64,000 bases of DNA from Chalara sp. BL73 (Eukaryota > Ascomycota > Leotiomycetes > Helotiales): positions 496,001 through 560,000 of the forward strand of contig CAKJVC010000066.1 of assembly GCA_918026815.1 (NCBI GenBank). The letters run 5' to 3'. The notes under the pieces are model-generated. The model did no database searches, was not told the origin of the DNA, and saw only the letters and a list, made by a program, of their open reading frames with translations. This document shows, piece after piece, positions 43,057 to 56,572 of this stretch. Position numbers and translations under genes: made by a program. Within the stretch, counting starts at the first letter, position 1, and each line of letters starts with the position of its first letter.

Positions 43057-45502
43057 TCAGGAAACGGTACCATGTATAGTGAAAGCATGACTTTGAAAGT
43101 GCATTTTATGCTCGAGCTGCATTGGGCATATGTTACAATAGGGCTTTTGCCCTTCTTTGATCTGCGACAAATGCTTCCGTTTGAAGTGCTTGGTAAGATC
43201 TCCCGGACTTGCAAATACGTATACGCGTTTTTTGAATGAAAGACTCTTTCGCCCAAGGCAAACGAAGCATATGAGAGGCCTTTTTTCTGTGAACACTGAC
43301 AGCATAGCTGCATCCACCGCTTGCTTTTCGGCCATGGCAACCATCACTTGTGGATCGACACCTGGGGATAACACCGGGCTTTCTTTTTGGCTGGGCTTCC
43401 TTCCTCGGGGAGACCTGCCTTCTTCATATCTGCAATATGCAGCAACCGCATCGATGGCGGCATCACGGCGGCGAAACTCCTCTTCCAAGGTTGTTCCCGG
43501 CAAAGTCATGACAGTCTCAACTAAGCGTCTTTGTATTGGAGGCATCTCGTCAGACAAGTCTAAAGTAGCCTTTACATCCTCGGTAAACTTAAGGCCAGAG
43601 AGTTGTAGTTCGATTTCTTGAACGGGATGTTCCAGGTCCCACTGGCTTTGTACTTGCTTCAGGAGTGCCGATCTTTGTCGCTGCCTTTCATTAAAAATCT
43701 CTCGGCTCACGAGTTGGTATGCAGGCTGTTTAGTAGCCTTGCCTTCGAACCGGCACTTCAATTCTGCTCGCCTGGCCAGGAGTTGCTGAATACTAAAGTC
43801 TTTATTAACTGAGGAGGATTGCTCCTCCGTAAGCTCTTGGGGTCGGTCTGGATTGATCCAACGGCTCATTCTGCAGGCGGCACGCATCAACTCATATTGA
43901 GGCTCTAAGCCGCGCACGATAGCTGCAGTGTCCGCCGTGACCCGCCGTGGAAGGTAGTGTTTAACGAATGTTCGTGCGTCAGCATGCTGCATCATCATGT
44001 TCTGGAGAGCAGTGCTCACGTCACCTGTTCCCCCATCAATTAGCATGCTTTACAATAAACAGGAGGATTCAATACAAACCGCTTTGATTAAATGCATTGC
44101 CTGCGCCGTACCGAAGACCATAAGGGCGGTGGATCTGGGGGAACCCAGTCAGGACGCCGAGCTTTTTCACCAATGGCAAAAGAGTCGTATATGGCAAAGG
44201 CTCGGTCTCTGAGATTTCCATGCCATAAATTGTTGTTATCGCCTTGCGGAAAACAAAAACGTTGGCCATGCTAGGTTTTAGCGGTATAGGCAGCTGGTTG
44301 GTGCCAGGCCGTATATCTAACTTGCTGAGTTGCTCTGCAGACGTAAGGTTTGGAGCTGCAAAAGCACCATCTGCCAGAATAAGTCCCAGTAGAAACACAT
44401 GTGGGCTAAGTACCAAAGATGGGTCATAAATAATCTCCGGGATTGGAAAAGTATTTCTAGTTGTTTTGTTATTACTGTCTTCTAGAAGATAATGTAATAA
44501 AAGGGATAATAAACTTACGCCTCTTTCATGCCTAGAAACTGCTTCGTGAACTCATAAGTAAACTCAAGCAAGATCCGGTGTGGGCCGCCTTGAGGATCAC
44601 GAAGCAGAGAGACGATAATGTGACGATAGCAAAGGTCGAGGACAGCTTGCGGCCGGTTCGCCGAGAATCCAGCGAAATGGTGAAAAAGGTGATTATATAT
44701 ACGGTAGCGCCCATGCCCGTACTTTTTCCGGGTCGTAGTTAAGTTGGTTTGAAGAACTCCTACAAGGTCCTCGACGTACATTGCCGTCTTCTCCCGTTTT
44801 TTGTTCGTCAACTTGTGCTTTTTTGCTAACTTCCTGAGCACCTAGAACTCATAGTGATTTATTAGCCTTAAGTTACACTCTTAGGGAAAAACAAACTGGT
44901 AGTCAAAAAAGAACGCACCCGGTGCATTTTGCGGTTGAGCTTGGATGGGATCTTCGAGTCATTCGCTTCCTCATATATAAGCCGAAATATTTTCCAATAT
45001 GTACCAAGAGTGCTGGATGACTTAACACCACAAACTCTTCTCCCTCCTTTCCCCCGGCGCTGATCTAATAACCAGTCGAAAAAGCTGTAAAGAAGGCCAA
45101 GGGATATGTTTTTCATCGAACGCTCGGGGTTCTTTTCTACAAATTTGCAGTACCTACAAGAAACTTCGATTAGTAACAGCTACTACGGCGTGGCAAATAC
45201 ACTTACCGATGAAAGCGATATTTAATCACATCAAAAAGCGTAAGAGTGTTGGGCTGGTAGTCTTCAGTATCGAACTCCCCCTCATCGAACTCATTCTCTT
45301 GATTAATGTAGTACTCTGGCGGATGCGCATTGTCTCGTTGTACAAGCCATGATGCACTGCCGTCTGGCTCGATGTCGGTATCGGTATCTGTATCTGTTGG
45401 GTCTGTATCATGGTCGCTGCCTTCCACCTCAGTGTCAAAACAACTCTCAGCATCGGTGTCATCGTCGGACGAGCAGTCCTCTGCCTGCTGACGACACCGC
45501 AT
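43057..45502 (-). CDS. DUF3435-family tyrosine recombinase with C-terminal zinc-finger-like region, 732 aa
   Basis: Five exons (45502-45207, 45153-44919, 44841-44519, 44456-44080, 44024-43057) join through introns of 53, 77, 62 and 55 nt into 733 codons without a stop. An acidic Asp-rich N-terminus precedes the DUF3435 core. The core ends with RPYGLRYGAGNAF and MMQHADARTFVKHYL, in which R400, H424 and Y434 fit the box II Arg, His and nucleophile Tyr of tyrosine recombinases. The C-terminus carries CFVCLG, HFKRKH, CNIC and HAFTIH, a C2H2-like pair. DUF3435 proteins include the captains that move Starship giant transposons and many related crypton-like enzymes. It is transcribed leftward from the edge of the AT-rich block. 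An extra upstream exon is possible. Confidence 0.82.
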
Positions 45503-45984
45503 GTTGGCCAGAACCTATAGAGGCAGAGTCGATAAATCACAATAATAAAGATCAAGACAGAAGAGGGGGGGAAAGCACTCTTTGTGAAAGTTGTGGCCAG
45601 TAGAGAAAACAAGTAATAGAAAGGAACAAAATGAAGGATTGAGTAGATGATTGAAGATAATGAGAAAGAGAAGAAGAAGAGGGGATAAGCGGAAATATAG
45701 TAAAAGCTGCTACCGCAGAGCAGCACATTATGAAGGGGATCCATTTTCTGCCCCTCCCAAGAATTGGTATTGTGAATGATGACTGAAGAGGATGACAGTT
45801 TTCTGATGTCTGATCCAACAGAGTGCCAAGCGCTAAGCACCCAGGGTCCCTGTGTCTTGCCGCCTGGTCTGTCAGGTACGCGAGACCTTAAAGCAGCGAG
45901 GAAGGCGGCAAGTAGGGCCCGGAAAACAGCGTACAGCACCACCCAAAAACAGCACCCAATTTGCCGTCTAGTCGTTTAATAGAG
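45503..45984. other. Upstream region of the recombinase gene
   Basis: Composition is normal up to about 45980, then turns abruptly AT-rich. A 5' exon or promoter of the recombinase is expected here. Several overlapping open frames exist, but none shows a domain. Confidence 0.45.
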
Positions 45985-47674
45985 TATAAAATATATTTTA
46001 TAAAAGCTGAACAAATTACTAATACTAAGCAAAATACTAGTTTCGAGCTTAAAACAAATTTCGAGTTACAAAGTAAAAAAGCAATATTTTAAAAAATAAA
46101 AAACAAAGTAACTTTTTTACGCAACGAAAAAAAAATCGGAATAAAATTTAGTTTAAAAAAACTCGAATACGAAACACTTATTTCTAGTTTTAAATACAGT
46201 AAAAAATTTATTTAAATAGCACAGTATTTAACAACGTTTAAAAAGCTTAAAAACATAAATGTTTCGAAATTTCGCAAATTTAAAAAAAAAAACACTAAAA
46301 TATAGTGTTTACAAGCGAAAATTATAGCGTTTGTTTACAAAAAACATATTTATTAAGTTTGTAATTAACAGCAAACGAATCCGAAACAAGATTTTTCGCG
46401 ACGTACATTATTAAAGCAGCTATAAAAACAAAAAAAATACTTATTATAAAATTTTTTAACGATACTTTTAGTATAAATACTACAACAATGTAAAAAGTTA
46501 CGTTAAAACTTGTAAAAAATGCCAGTTTAAAGCTAACAAAAAAAAAAAAAAACTATGTATTTTACAGCGTTAAACGAGCTAATAAAAAAAATAAGCAGTT
46601 AATATTATGTTTATACCGGCTTAAAAAATATATATATATATATTTAGTTATAGCTAAAAATAATATAAGTAATTAGCTTAAAGCGAGAACTATTGCAAAC
46701 AAAAAAACATTTACAGTTATTAAGTTTTTTTAAAAAAACGTTATTTGCTGTTATAGCATTTTCGGAAAAATAGTAGTAAATAACGAAAAAAAATTTAAAA
46801 AAAAATGCTAAAATTGCTTTCGAAATAAAAAGTAAATAAAATTCAAATTTTTGTATATTATACAGCAGTAAACAAAATAATTAAACATAGTTATAAATTT
46901 TTAAAAAACGCTTTGTTTAAGTTAAAAAAAAACTAAATAAACAATTTAGCCGTTGTTTTATTTGCGAAACATACTATAGTTTATAAACTTACAAAATATA
47001 TACCGTTTTATATAATTTATAAGCGAAAGCTTATTTTGCTTATAAAATCACGATTTTTTACTTAAAAAACTTTTTTTACAAAAAAAATTACAAACCGAAC
47101 TAAACTTATTAAGCTAAAAGCAAAACAGTTTTAAATAAAGCAAAAAAATATTAAAAAAGCTATACACAAAAAAACTTGTTAACAGCAAAAAAAAAAAAAA
47201 GCTTTTAATGCTAAATATAGAATTAAAGCTAAGCCGTTAGCAAAAAGTAATATTGTGCTTTGCTATAACTTTGTTAAAAAAATCGATATGTTTTTAAATA
47301 AAAAACTTAACTTTAAGTAGTTAAAACTATATTAAATACTTAGCGCTAACAATAAAAAAAAGTACTACAAGTTAAAAAAGTTTAAGCTTGATAAAGCAAC
47401 GCTGAAAAAAACTTTTTCAAAAAATAAACTAAAATTGTTTTTTTAAAAAAAAAACTATTTCTATTCGCTAAAAAATAATATAACAAATAACGTTTTAAGC
47501 TTTAAGCTTAAAAAGTTTAAAAATATTAAAAAACGAAAAAAACGGCAGTTCGTTGTTCGTTTACTTTATATAACGAATACGCAAAAAAACTTATATGCTC
47601 GAGTAAAAAACTTTAAACACTCAAACTATTAAAGCTTTAATACGCTATTAGCTTAAAAGCTTTTTTATAGTAAA

Positions 47675-47912
47675 AAAAAAGTTTTAGCCGGTATTACAAC
47701 GAGTTTTAAACCGGATTGTTAACAGCAGCTGTTACTAGCTACTACACGTTTTACTTACTAGCTTAGCGACGATCTTTCCGACAATGCTTCTATTTCTGCT
47801 TTTCGTGGGCCAAAACGCGCACAATTCAGCACTTCGTTACATAAGTAAAAGTCGTAGTTATGACTTAAACACTTATAAGTGCAAAGAAAAAAAGCTTCAG
47901 TAACCATTGCAC
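47675..47912 (-). mobile_element. RIP-decayed copy of the repeat at 12491-12735
   Basis: Read on the minus strand, this matches 12491-12735, with C changed to T and G to A at many places. It retains GTGCTGAATTGTGCGCG and GATCGTCGCT unchanged. Confidence 0.75.
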
Positions 47913-50900
47913 CGGCAAGCGGAACGCCCCCAAAGCCGCATATGCCCCAAAACCACAAAAAGCTTTATAGAAAGCTTTTAAAGCCACAGTAAAAAAAATT
48001 AAGGCAGCTAAAGAAATAAAAGGATTTTTAGCTACTCCGAGGAGAAAAACAAAAAATTATTAAAAAAAGCTTAAGCGAAATGCGGCTTTTCAGCAAACTT
48101 TTTAAAGCTTAAAAAAAAAAACGCTAAAGTAACTACTTTTAGTACTTAACTTGACTTTAAGCTCGTGAAAGTTAATAGCTTAAAAAAAATTAAAAAAAAT
48201 TCGATAGCGCTCGGGAATACTTAGCTACAATAAGCCTAAACCGGACTTAGTTTGTTGTTTTCCGGAAATAAAATTAAAAATCTACGAACAAGCAATTTCG
48301 AGTATTAACAAACAAACAATGTACAAAATGCAAAAGTCTAGAATTTAATTTTGTAGCGATAAAAAACATAACACGTTAAACACTTTAAAACTTGCTTATA
48401 AAAGCAAGCTTTTTAATAAGTAAATTTCTGCTTTCGCCGCTAAAAGCAACCGAAGCTCAACAAACAAAATAAGCTACAAGTAAAAAATTTTATTAACTAA
48501 AAAACAATTGCGCGATGTTTAAGCCGAACAGTTTTAATACTGCTATTAATAATAACGCGTTAAACCGTTTCGAGTAAAAATATTTTATAGTTAATTAGTA
48601 AAAATACAAATAAAAAATCGTTGCATTAAAAAAACAAATAGTTTAACAAAAAAATGCGATAAAAATAACAAATACTGTTTTTCGAAAATTAAAACTTATA
48701 TTAACAATATTTCTCGATTCGAAAAAACAGCGAAAAAACTTAAAAACTGCACAGTAACTGTATTCGAAAAAAAAAAAGTTAATACAAGCGAAAACGTGCA
48801 CGTTTTTAAAGTTAACTAATACAGTTTAATCGCAAATAATTGCGCTAAAATTAAATTCGTTAAGTTTTTTTAAGCTTACGTTTTTAACGTTATAACTTGT
48901 AGTATTACAACAACGTTAAAACTATAATATAGTTAAACTGTAAAAATTTGTTACTTTGTTGTTTTGCGTTATTTTTAAATAATATTTTAATTCGAAGTAT
49001 AGTTCGAAAATAAAAAAAAAGTAACTGTATTTGTTGTTTTGTTTAAACTTTGACTTTGTTTTTAATTGTATAGTTGCTAAAAATTGAAAAAACGTTATAA
49101 ATAACAGTTAGCAATAAAAATTATAAAAAGTAATTTAACTTACTTATAGCTTTACTAATACTTCAGTTTTGCTTTATTTACTACGACTTGCGAACATTAC
49201 AGCAACGTTAAAAACATAATGTTAATAAATGTAAAAGCCGTTTACTTTAATATTACACTTTAATACTTTATTATAAAATCCGAAAAATTGTTCGAAAAAA
49301 AATAAAAAATAACCGTTTATTGTTTTGTTCGAATTTTGTTTTTGTTTTTAATTGTATAATTGTTAAAAGTAGTTAAAAAGCTACAAACAATAGTTAGCGA
49401 TAAAAATTAAAAAAAGAAATTTAGTATACTTATAGTTTTTGCGTTGCAACTTCGCTAGCGCAGCTTTGCTAGCGCTTTACTTTATTTTTAATTGTATAAT
49501 CGCAAAGTTTATTTTGTTCAATAATTTCTGTTTTTAATACTAGTCAGTAATAAAAACAAGTCAAAAAAAAAACGACTTAGCTTTAATTTGTATCGACAGT
49601 AAGCACGAAATAAAAAATTGAGTGTAAAGTAAAAAATTAAGTGTAAAAAAAAAAAAAGATTATAAAAGAATTGTAAGTTAAAAGTAAAAGCAAAAACCGA
49701 TCAAAAAATCGATCTGCGCAACAACAACGTATTAACAGCGTTGCAATAAAAAAATACTTTTTAATTTTTTTATACTAATAGCTTATTTGATTTAATTGTA
49801 TACTCGATACAGTCGAGTATAAAAAAATTAAATAAAAAGTTGTATAAAAAGCTCGAATAAAAAGTAGTTGTAAAAAAAAGTTTATTAAAAAATAAACAGT
49901 TAGCAATTGATTTTCGCAAAGAATTAAGCAGCTAAATATTATACAAATAATAAATTAGATTTTTATAATATTGTTCGAAGAAAATTATAATTATTAGAAA
50001 TCGAGTTGTTGTTGTTGTTGTTGTTGTAAAGTTGTAAGTTAAAGAAAAATAAAAAAGAGTAATATAAAAAAGTCGATATTTTATTGCTGGCTAAGCAAGT
50101 TAATATTTACTTTCGAAAGTAAAATGTAAATCACGTAATATAACAATAATTCATAAAACAATACTAGAAAAAAAAAGCTCGATTTAACTGAACGCAAGCT
50201 TTTACTGACTAGTGCTCGAAGCGAGCACGTATAAAAAAAGAGACGGATATAGTAAAAACGATTTTTTTTCTTTTTACACTTTGTTACGTGATACTTATAA
50301 ATAGTTAGTCATATAACTTGAAAAGCATAAATTGTATATAACCTGCGCTTCCGGTAGAAAGGCGCATTATTATTAATACTATACACTTTTCTACTTTTCT
50401 ATATTTACACTACTATAAGCTATTAACGTTTATCTATTATATAGAGCTTAAGCTCGCCGGTGCTCTTCCTAGTATGCTACAGCCACCGCTATCACGCTTA
50501 TGAGTTTTGTGCTAGATCCTGTTGCTGTTCTTGCTCTCAGCATGTTCCCCGCCACAGTATAAAAAGCAACTAAAAGCTAAACTAAAAAATACTTAAAAAA
50601 TATATATCTGTTTTTAAAAAGTTTCAAAACTGCGAAAAAAATGCTAAAGCTTTTAACTATGTATTACTTTACCGGCAATAAAACGAAAAAAGCGCGAAAC
50701 ACGTTTCACGATATAAAAATAAAAAGCGTTAGCTATACGAAAGAAACGTTTTTTCAATTTAAAGCTAAATTTTTTGGCTAAACTATCAAAAAAAAATAAA
50801 CAAAACAAAATAGTTTTTTTTTATGTAAACTAAAATATCGAATATTTTTCGACTCGTTTTTGTAAATTTTAAACATTAGTAAAAAAAAGATTTTTCGGAA

Positions 50901-52379
50901 ATAATTAGTACGCTAACAGCTATCGACATAAAAACGCGTAAAATTACTTATTTAAACGCATTATACGCTAAAAAAGCCTTTAAAACGGAAAAAAACATTA
51001 TAAAAAAGTTTTCGACAAACTTTAAAACGCTAATTGCAGTTGTTTTAAATATACAAAACTTCGGTTTAAGTACTTATTTTTTTCGACATAAATCTTTTAC
51101 TTTTGCTAAAAAAACTTTTTTTTATTTTAGTTTAACCGACTCGTTTAAAACAACAAAAAAAACTTGTTTTAAGTATAAAAAGCTTAAATACTTTGCAAAT
51201 AACTGCTTACAAGTTTTTGCAGTTAAAAAAATAGTCGAAAACAATACGAAGCTTAAACAAAAAAAACTAGTAAAAAATAAAAAGTATAAAAACCCTAAAA
51301 AAAACAACGAAATTTAAGCAAAAGCTCGTTTTTAAGTTTACGCAAATGTAATTTGTTAAAACTAAACTTAATAAAGTTAATAAATAGTAAACAGTTTTTA
51401 GTTTTTTATTAGTTTAGTATAAATAAAACCGGAATTTCGTTATATTCGTTAACAAACACAAAAACAAACAGTTACTTTTTTATTAACCGCTTTTTTGCTA
51501 TTTGTTTTTTATATGCTTTTAATATTTTTATTCGACAACTTTTTTACTTTGTACCGATCAGAAAATTTAAAAAAAAAAAATTTAATCGTATGTTTTAATA
51601 CATTTGTTTACACTTAACTTTTAATAATCGACAAATATACAATTGTTTTTTTGTAATTTTAAACTTAAAAATCAAAACGCTATTATCGGTAACAAATAGT
51701 TAAACTATTTCAAAATCAAATTAAACTTAACAAAAAGTCGGTTTATATAACTTTTTAAATACTTTTCGACTTTAATATAGTTTAAAAAACTAATAATTTT
51801 TTATAAATCCAAAAAGCTAGTTAATACTTATAACAATTACTAAGTAAATGCAAACTGAAAAAATTAAGCAATAAAAATAAATTAAAAGCAAAAATCACGA
51901 AATTTTATTTTTATAGCTTTTATTTAAAATACTAAACTTCGAACTTTTTTCGCATTTTACACAAACATTTTTCAACTTTAAAAAAAAGCTAAATTACAAA
52001 TTTTTAAACTTTTTAAAATAGTCGACATTTGTTAAATTAGCGTTAACGCGCTACACTTCAATATAAAATTTAGTAGCATTAAGTTTTTTTAAACTAGTTT
52101 ATACGAAATAAACCGGATTATTAAAAAATTAAAAGCTGCTAAAAATATAAAAACCGAACAGTTGATTTGTTTTAAACTATTTAAATTATATAATTTATTT
52201 TAAAACGTATTTTTTAAAATAGTTTCGAATACGCTACTTTTTTATCGTTTATACGACTACAAAATCTAGTTAAAAACTTTTTTATTTAGCTACTTTTTTT
52301 TTTATATCGACAATTTGCTAAAAAACTAAAAGCAGTAAAAAAGTATTTATTAAAACATTTAAACAAAAAGTTTATTATT

Positions 52380-53220
52380 TATAGCAAAAGCTTTTTCGCG
52401 TTTTTTGTTTTATTTGTTAAAAAACTTAACAGTAGTTTGCGTTTTTGTATCGACTACAAAAAACTAAATACTTTAACTTAAAACGACTTTTATTTTATTT
52501 TTAAAATTAATAAGTTGTTAAACTAAATGTTAAAAGCTAAAATATTTACAAAGCTCGATATTTGTTAAACATTTTATAAAATTCGAATCGACTTTAATTT
52601 TAAAAAATACACAACGTTTAAAACTTGCTACAAATTTTACAAGTATAAAATACTACTTTTTAGTTTTACTAATAAACTTGCTACGTATTAGCAATACATA
52701 AACAACGTTTTAATAAAATATTTAAATAATTTTTGTATAATATATTTCGACGATATTTTTATTTATTCCGAAAACTTTACTATTTATATTAAACACGTTA
52801 AAAAAGTGTTGCAAAAACTTCGTAATGCCGAACTTTAAGCCGACATTACTAAATGCAAGTTTTACGTTACTAAAACTAAATATTTAAAATACATTTTAAC
52901 TACTAACAAACTAAAAATAAATTTTAATAAAACAAAGCTTTTACAAAACTAAACTCGATTTACTACTGTTACAAGTATAAAGTTTTTTTTAAAATTTTGC
53001 GAATTTTACTGTTAGTTTATACGTAATTTCGGCTTAATCGCTAAACTACTAACAATTATTACACGTTTTACAAAACTGTTTATATAATTAAAAAAATATA
53101 ACTAAACGTTTAAAAACTTGCAAAAAAGCTTGTTAACAGTACAAGCTATTTACTATTTCGACTTCGAACTTTTTACAAAACTAAAAACGGATTTTTCGAA
53201 TAAAATTATTGCTAGTATTA
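52380..53220 (+). pseudogene. Ty3/gypsy reverse transcriptase, decayed
   Basis: Readable pieces in order are FVLFVKKLNSSLRFCIDYKKLN, AKIFTKLDIC, YINNVLIKYLNNF, YFDDIFIYSEN, ADITKCKFYVTKTKYLKYIL and SIKFFLKFCEFYC. The catalytic YxDD survives as YFDD. Several TAA/TAG stops interrupt the frame, so no enzyme can be made. Confidence 0.88.
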
Positions 53221-54749
53221 TTTTTTAAAAGTGCTTTAATAGTTAATAGTATTTTGTCGGTTTTTATTTACATGTTTTAACAAGCTATAAAATAAACTAA
53301 AAAATTTACAATAAAAAGCTATACACTATTGTAAAAGCTTTTTATAAATAGCGTTTCGAGTTTATGTCGGTTTAAAACTAAATCAGCGTTTACTCGAATT
53401 ACAAATTGTTAAAATACTTTATAACGACTAAAGTGCTTACTGCAAAGCAAGTACGCTAAATAAAGTTTTTTTTTAACTTTAATTTTAAAATTATATATAC
53501 GTTAAGCAAAAATAATTTTAAAGCCGATATTTTTAGCCGAAAAAAACAAAACGTAGCTATACAAAAAAAAGCTAAAAAAAACAGCTGTTTTAAAGTACTT
53601 TTCGGATTTTATTGTTTAAATTTTTAAATTAATGCTAAATTAACTAAACTATATATTTTCGCAATAAACATTTTTTTTATTAAACTTCGAAACTTTTTTA
53701 AAAAAAATTTTAAACTTTTTAAAACTAGTAACTAAACTATAACAAGTTAACTGTAAATTTTTTTTAAACTTACAAAAAACTTTATTTAAAAGTTATTATT
53801 TCGAAAACGAATTGCTACTATACAAAAAAAAAACTGTATATACTTTAAAACACTTTTTTATATATTCGCTTTATTCAAAAAGCGTATAATTAACTTTTTA
53901 GCGCACATTTAAATAGTACTAAAACTTACTAGTTACTTACTTAAAAATACTACTAAGTTAATATAAATACAAACTGTAAACAATACGTTGCAAATTGTAA
54001 AAATTGCAAAACAGTTTATTTTAACTAAATTAAGCAATAAAGTTTATTATACTTTTTACCGGTGCTCGTATACTCGATATAATACTTTTGTATAAATTTC
54101 AAAAAGTTTTTTATAAATAAGTATAACTTCGATACTATTCTGGTTTTTATTAATCGATTAAAAAAAAATGCAATAACAATTTTTTGCTACAAAAAAATTA
54201 ACGCTTGTAGCGTAGCAATTTTTTTTTTTTAGTAAATATATCGATTCGAACATATTCTGAAGTCGATAGTTTTTAATAAAAGTTTTTAATTTGTATTTTT
54301 TTTTTAAAATAAGTTTTGTAAAATTATTAAAGTTAAAATTAAGCTTTCGACGATTTATTACAAGTAAATAAACAGTTAAACAGAAATTATAAACAAATAT
54401 ATCGATTAAAATCTTCGACTTTTTGTTAATTATTATTAAAATAATTAAAGCGAGTTACTTTTTATAATTAACAAAACACAAATAACTTTTTTATACTTTT
54501 TTATTAAAATAGTTTTATACCGGTTTAAGTTCGAAGTCGATTTTCGAATAAACTAAAACTGGAATACGCTTAAAGCTAATATTTTATTAAAAAAGCTTAA
54601 TTACAAAAATGCACGAAAACTAGTTAATCGTATAAAAAAATTATAAAAGCTAGCAAAAGCAAATATAATAAAAACTTAAAAACATATATTTTCGTTAGTA
54701 AACAAACACTAAAAAACTATCGACTAAAAAGTTACAAATAAAATTTACT

Positions 54750-54960
54750 TGTTTACTAAAAATCTAAAAAACTATAAATTTAGCCGAAAGCTAGCTGAAC
54801 AGTAAATAAGTTTTTTTAAAATTACCGAACAAGTAAATAACGTTTACAAGCTTGTTTTGCCGGCTAAATTAAAAATTTATAACGTTTTTTTTTTAACGTA
54901 TTAACTAAAAATCTAAACAATTCTTTATCGAGCCAAAAGAATTTTAAGCTTAAAGCAAAG
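54750..54960 (+). pseudogene. Ty3/gypsy integrase C-terminal region, decayed
   Basis: KNLKNYKFSRKLAEQ, then FFKITEQVNNVYKLVLPAKLK and IYNVFF with stops between, match the typical end of gypsy integrase, where KLAxxxxGPF and a NVFH-like motif occur. Confidence 0.75.
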
Positions 54961-56572
54961 TTGATCGCTAAAAAAAATAAAAAAAGTTAACAATATTAAA
55001 GCGGTGCGCAAAATCAGAAACGTTTTAAAATATTAAATAAATTAAATCGGCTACGATTTAAACTTTAAATAGTATTTTGTTTTTAATTTTATAAAGTTAC
55101 TTTACAAAATCCGCGACTTTTATATACAAAACTTTCGGTTGCTAAAGCTTTTTCGTAAGTTTACGAAATAAATTACAGTTTAAAAATCTAACTAAAAAAA
55201 TTACGATTATTTAACAAACAACCGAGCTTAAACACCGAACTTTTTTTAACAACTTTTCGACTTTAATTACAAATTACAGATTACAGTACAATTTATAATA
55301 CAAGCAAAGCAATTCAATTAACAATTTAATACTTTTTAATTTAAAGCTTAAATTAACGATTTTTGCAGTATAAACTTTTTAGTAATATTAAACCGATTTT
55401 GCTACAAAAAACTACTTTTGCAAATAAACACTGTTAAAGTTTACACTACAAAAATGTCGATTTGCTTTTTAAAACAAAGCTTAACATTTTTTTATTTAGT
55501 TACAAAATAATTTTTTTTTTGCTTTAGTAAACTCCGCCGGATTTTTTATTTTTATTTTTATTTTTTTTTCGTTTTTTTTTTCGTTTTTTTTTTCGTTTTT
55601 ATTTTTATATAAATTAACAGCCCGAAAAAAACTTACTCGGCTACTTTTCCGACTTTTTTTTTTAGTAATACGACCGGTAGCACGCCGAGCGGCAGCTATA
55701 CTAACTACGAAAACTTGCATTGCAATTACAACTTTTTTAAGTTTATAAAGTTTTTAATTAAAGTCAAACCGAGTCGAATAAAATACGAACGACTTACTAT
55801 TAATATATTCGCTATTTCGAACCGAAAAGCACAAATTTTTTTTAACAAAACAAAGTTTATATCGAGCTGTGTTCGAAGCATAAACGCCGAGCTAACCGAC
55901 ATAATTTTATTTAGTGTTGCTGTTGCAGCGCGAATTTAAGCATTTTGTACTGCTTAAAAAACAGCAAATTTAGTAAACACGTATTACGAAATTTGTTTTA
56001 AAAGTAAACAAGTAAAATACAAATAAAATTCGAAAACTTACAAGTACGCAAAAAGCATTCTGTGCGGTATAATAACTATACTTTTTTGAAAAAAGCCGAC
56101 TAAACAAGCATTAATGCTTTTTATTTTTTTTTTTGCTCGAAAACAGCGAAAATAGCACACACAGTAAACTGCAGTTAATACGCTAAGTAAAGTAAGTAAA
56201 AGTATAATTTACAAGTATTAGTACTAAAGTTTATACTGAAACTTTTCCGCTAAAGCAAGCTTACAAGTAATAGTTGTTATTAGTAAAAAAAAATAAAAAA
56301 AAATAAAAAAAATAAAGTTATTTATATTTTCAAAAAACATAAAAAACTTTATTGTAACCGTTTTACAATATTAAAGCAACTAAAAAATAGTTCTAACTGT
56401 AAAAAGTAACTTACAGAAATTACTATTATTGCAAAATACTATTTTGTTGTTAAAATCGCTTAGTATTGTAAACTAAATTAAAAAATTTCTCAATACCGAA
56501 ACTTTACCGAATCACTATCGAACTATTTCATTTCGAAGCTTAAAAGCAAGTTTTTTCTAAAAAAAAAAGTAA

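Larger units (their letters stand above)
45985..56572. other. AT-rich block of RIP-decayed transposons
   Basis: For over 10 kb the sequence is mostly A and T, with TpA and poly-A/T runs and stops in all frames. Small islands of normal composition remain at about 47.75-47.95 and 50.34-50.57 kb. The part 46.0-50.2 kb belongs to at least one element I cannot name; it includes the decayed relative of 12491-12735. The part from about 50.5 kb is a Ty3/gypsy element. I accept no gene in this block as functional. Confidence 0.85.

Noticed and set aside
55496..55939. Open frames of 74 aa on each strand in the AT-rich block
   Set aside because: Lys/Asn/Phe-biased composition in RIP-decayed DNA, with no recognisable domain; part of the gypsy 3' region.
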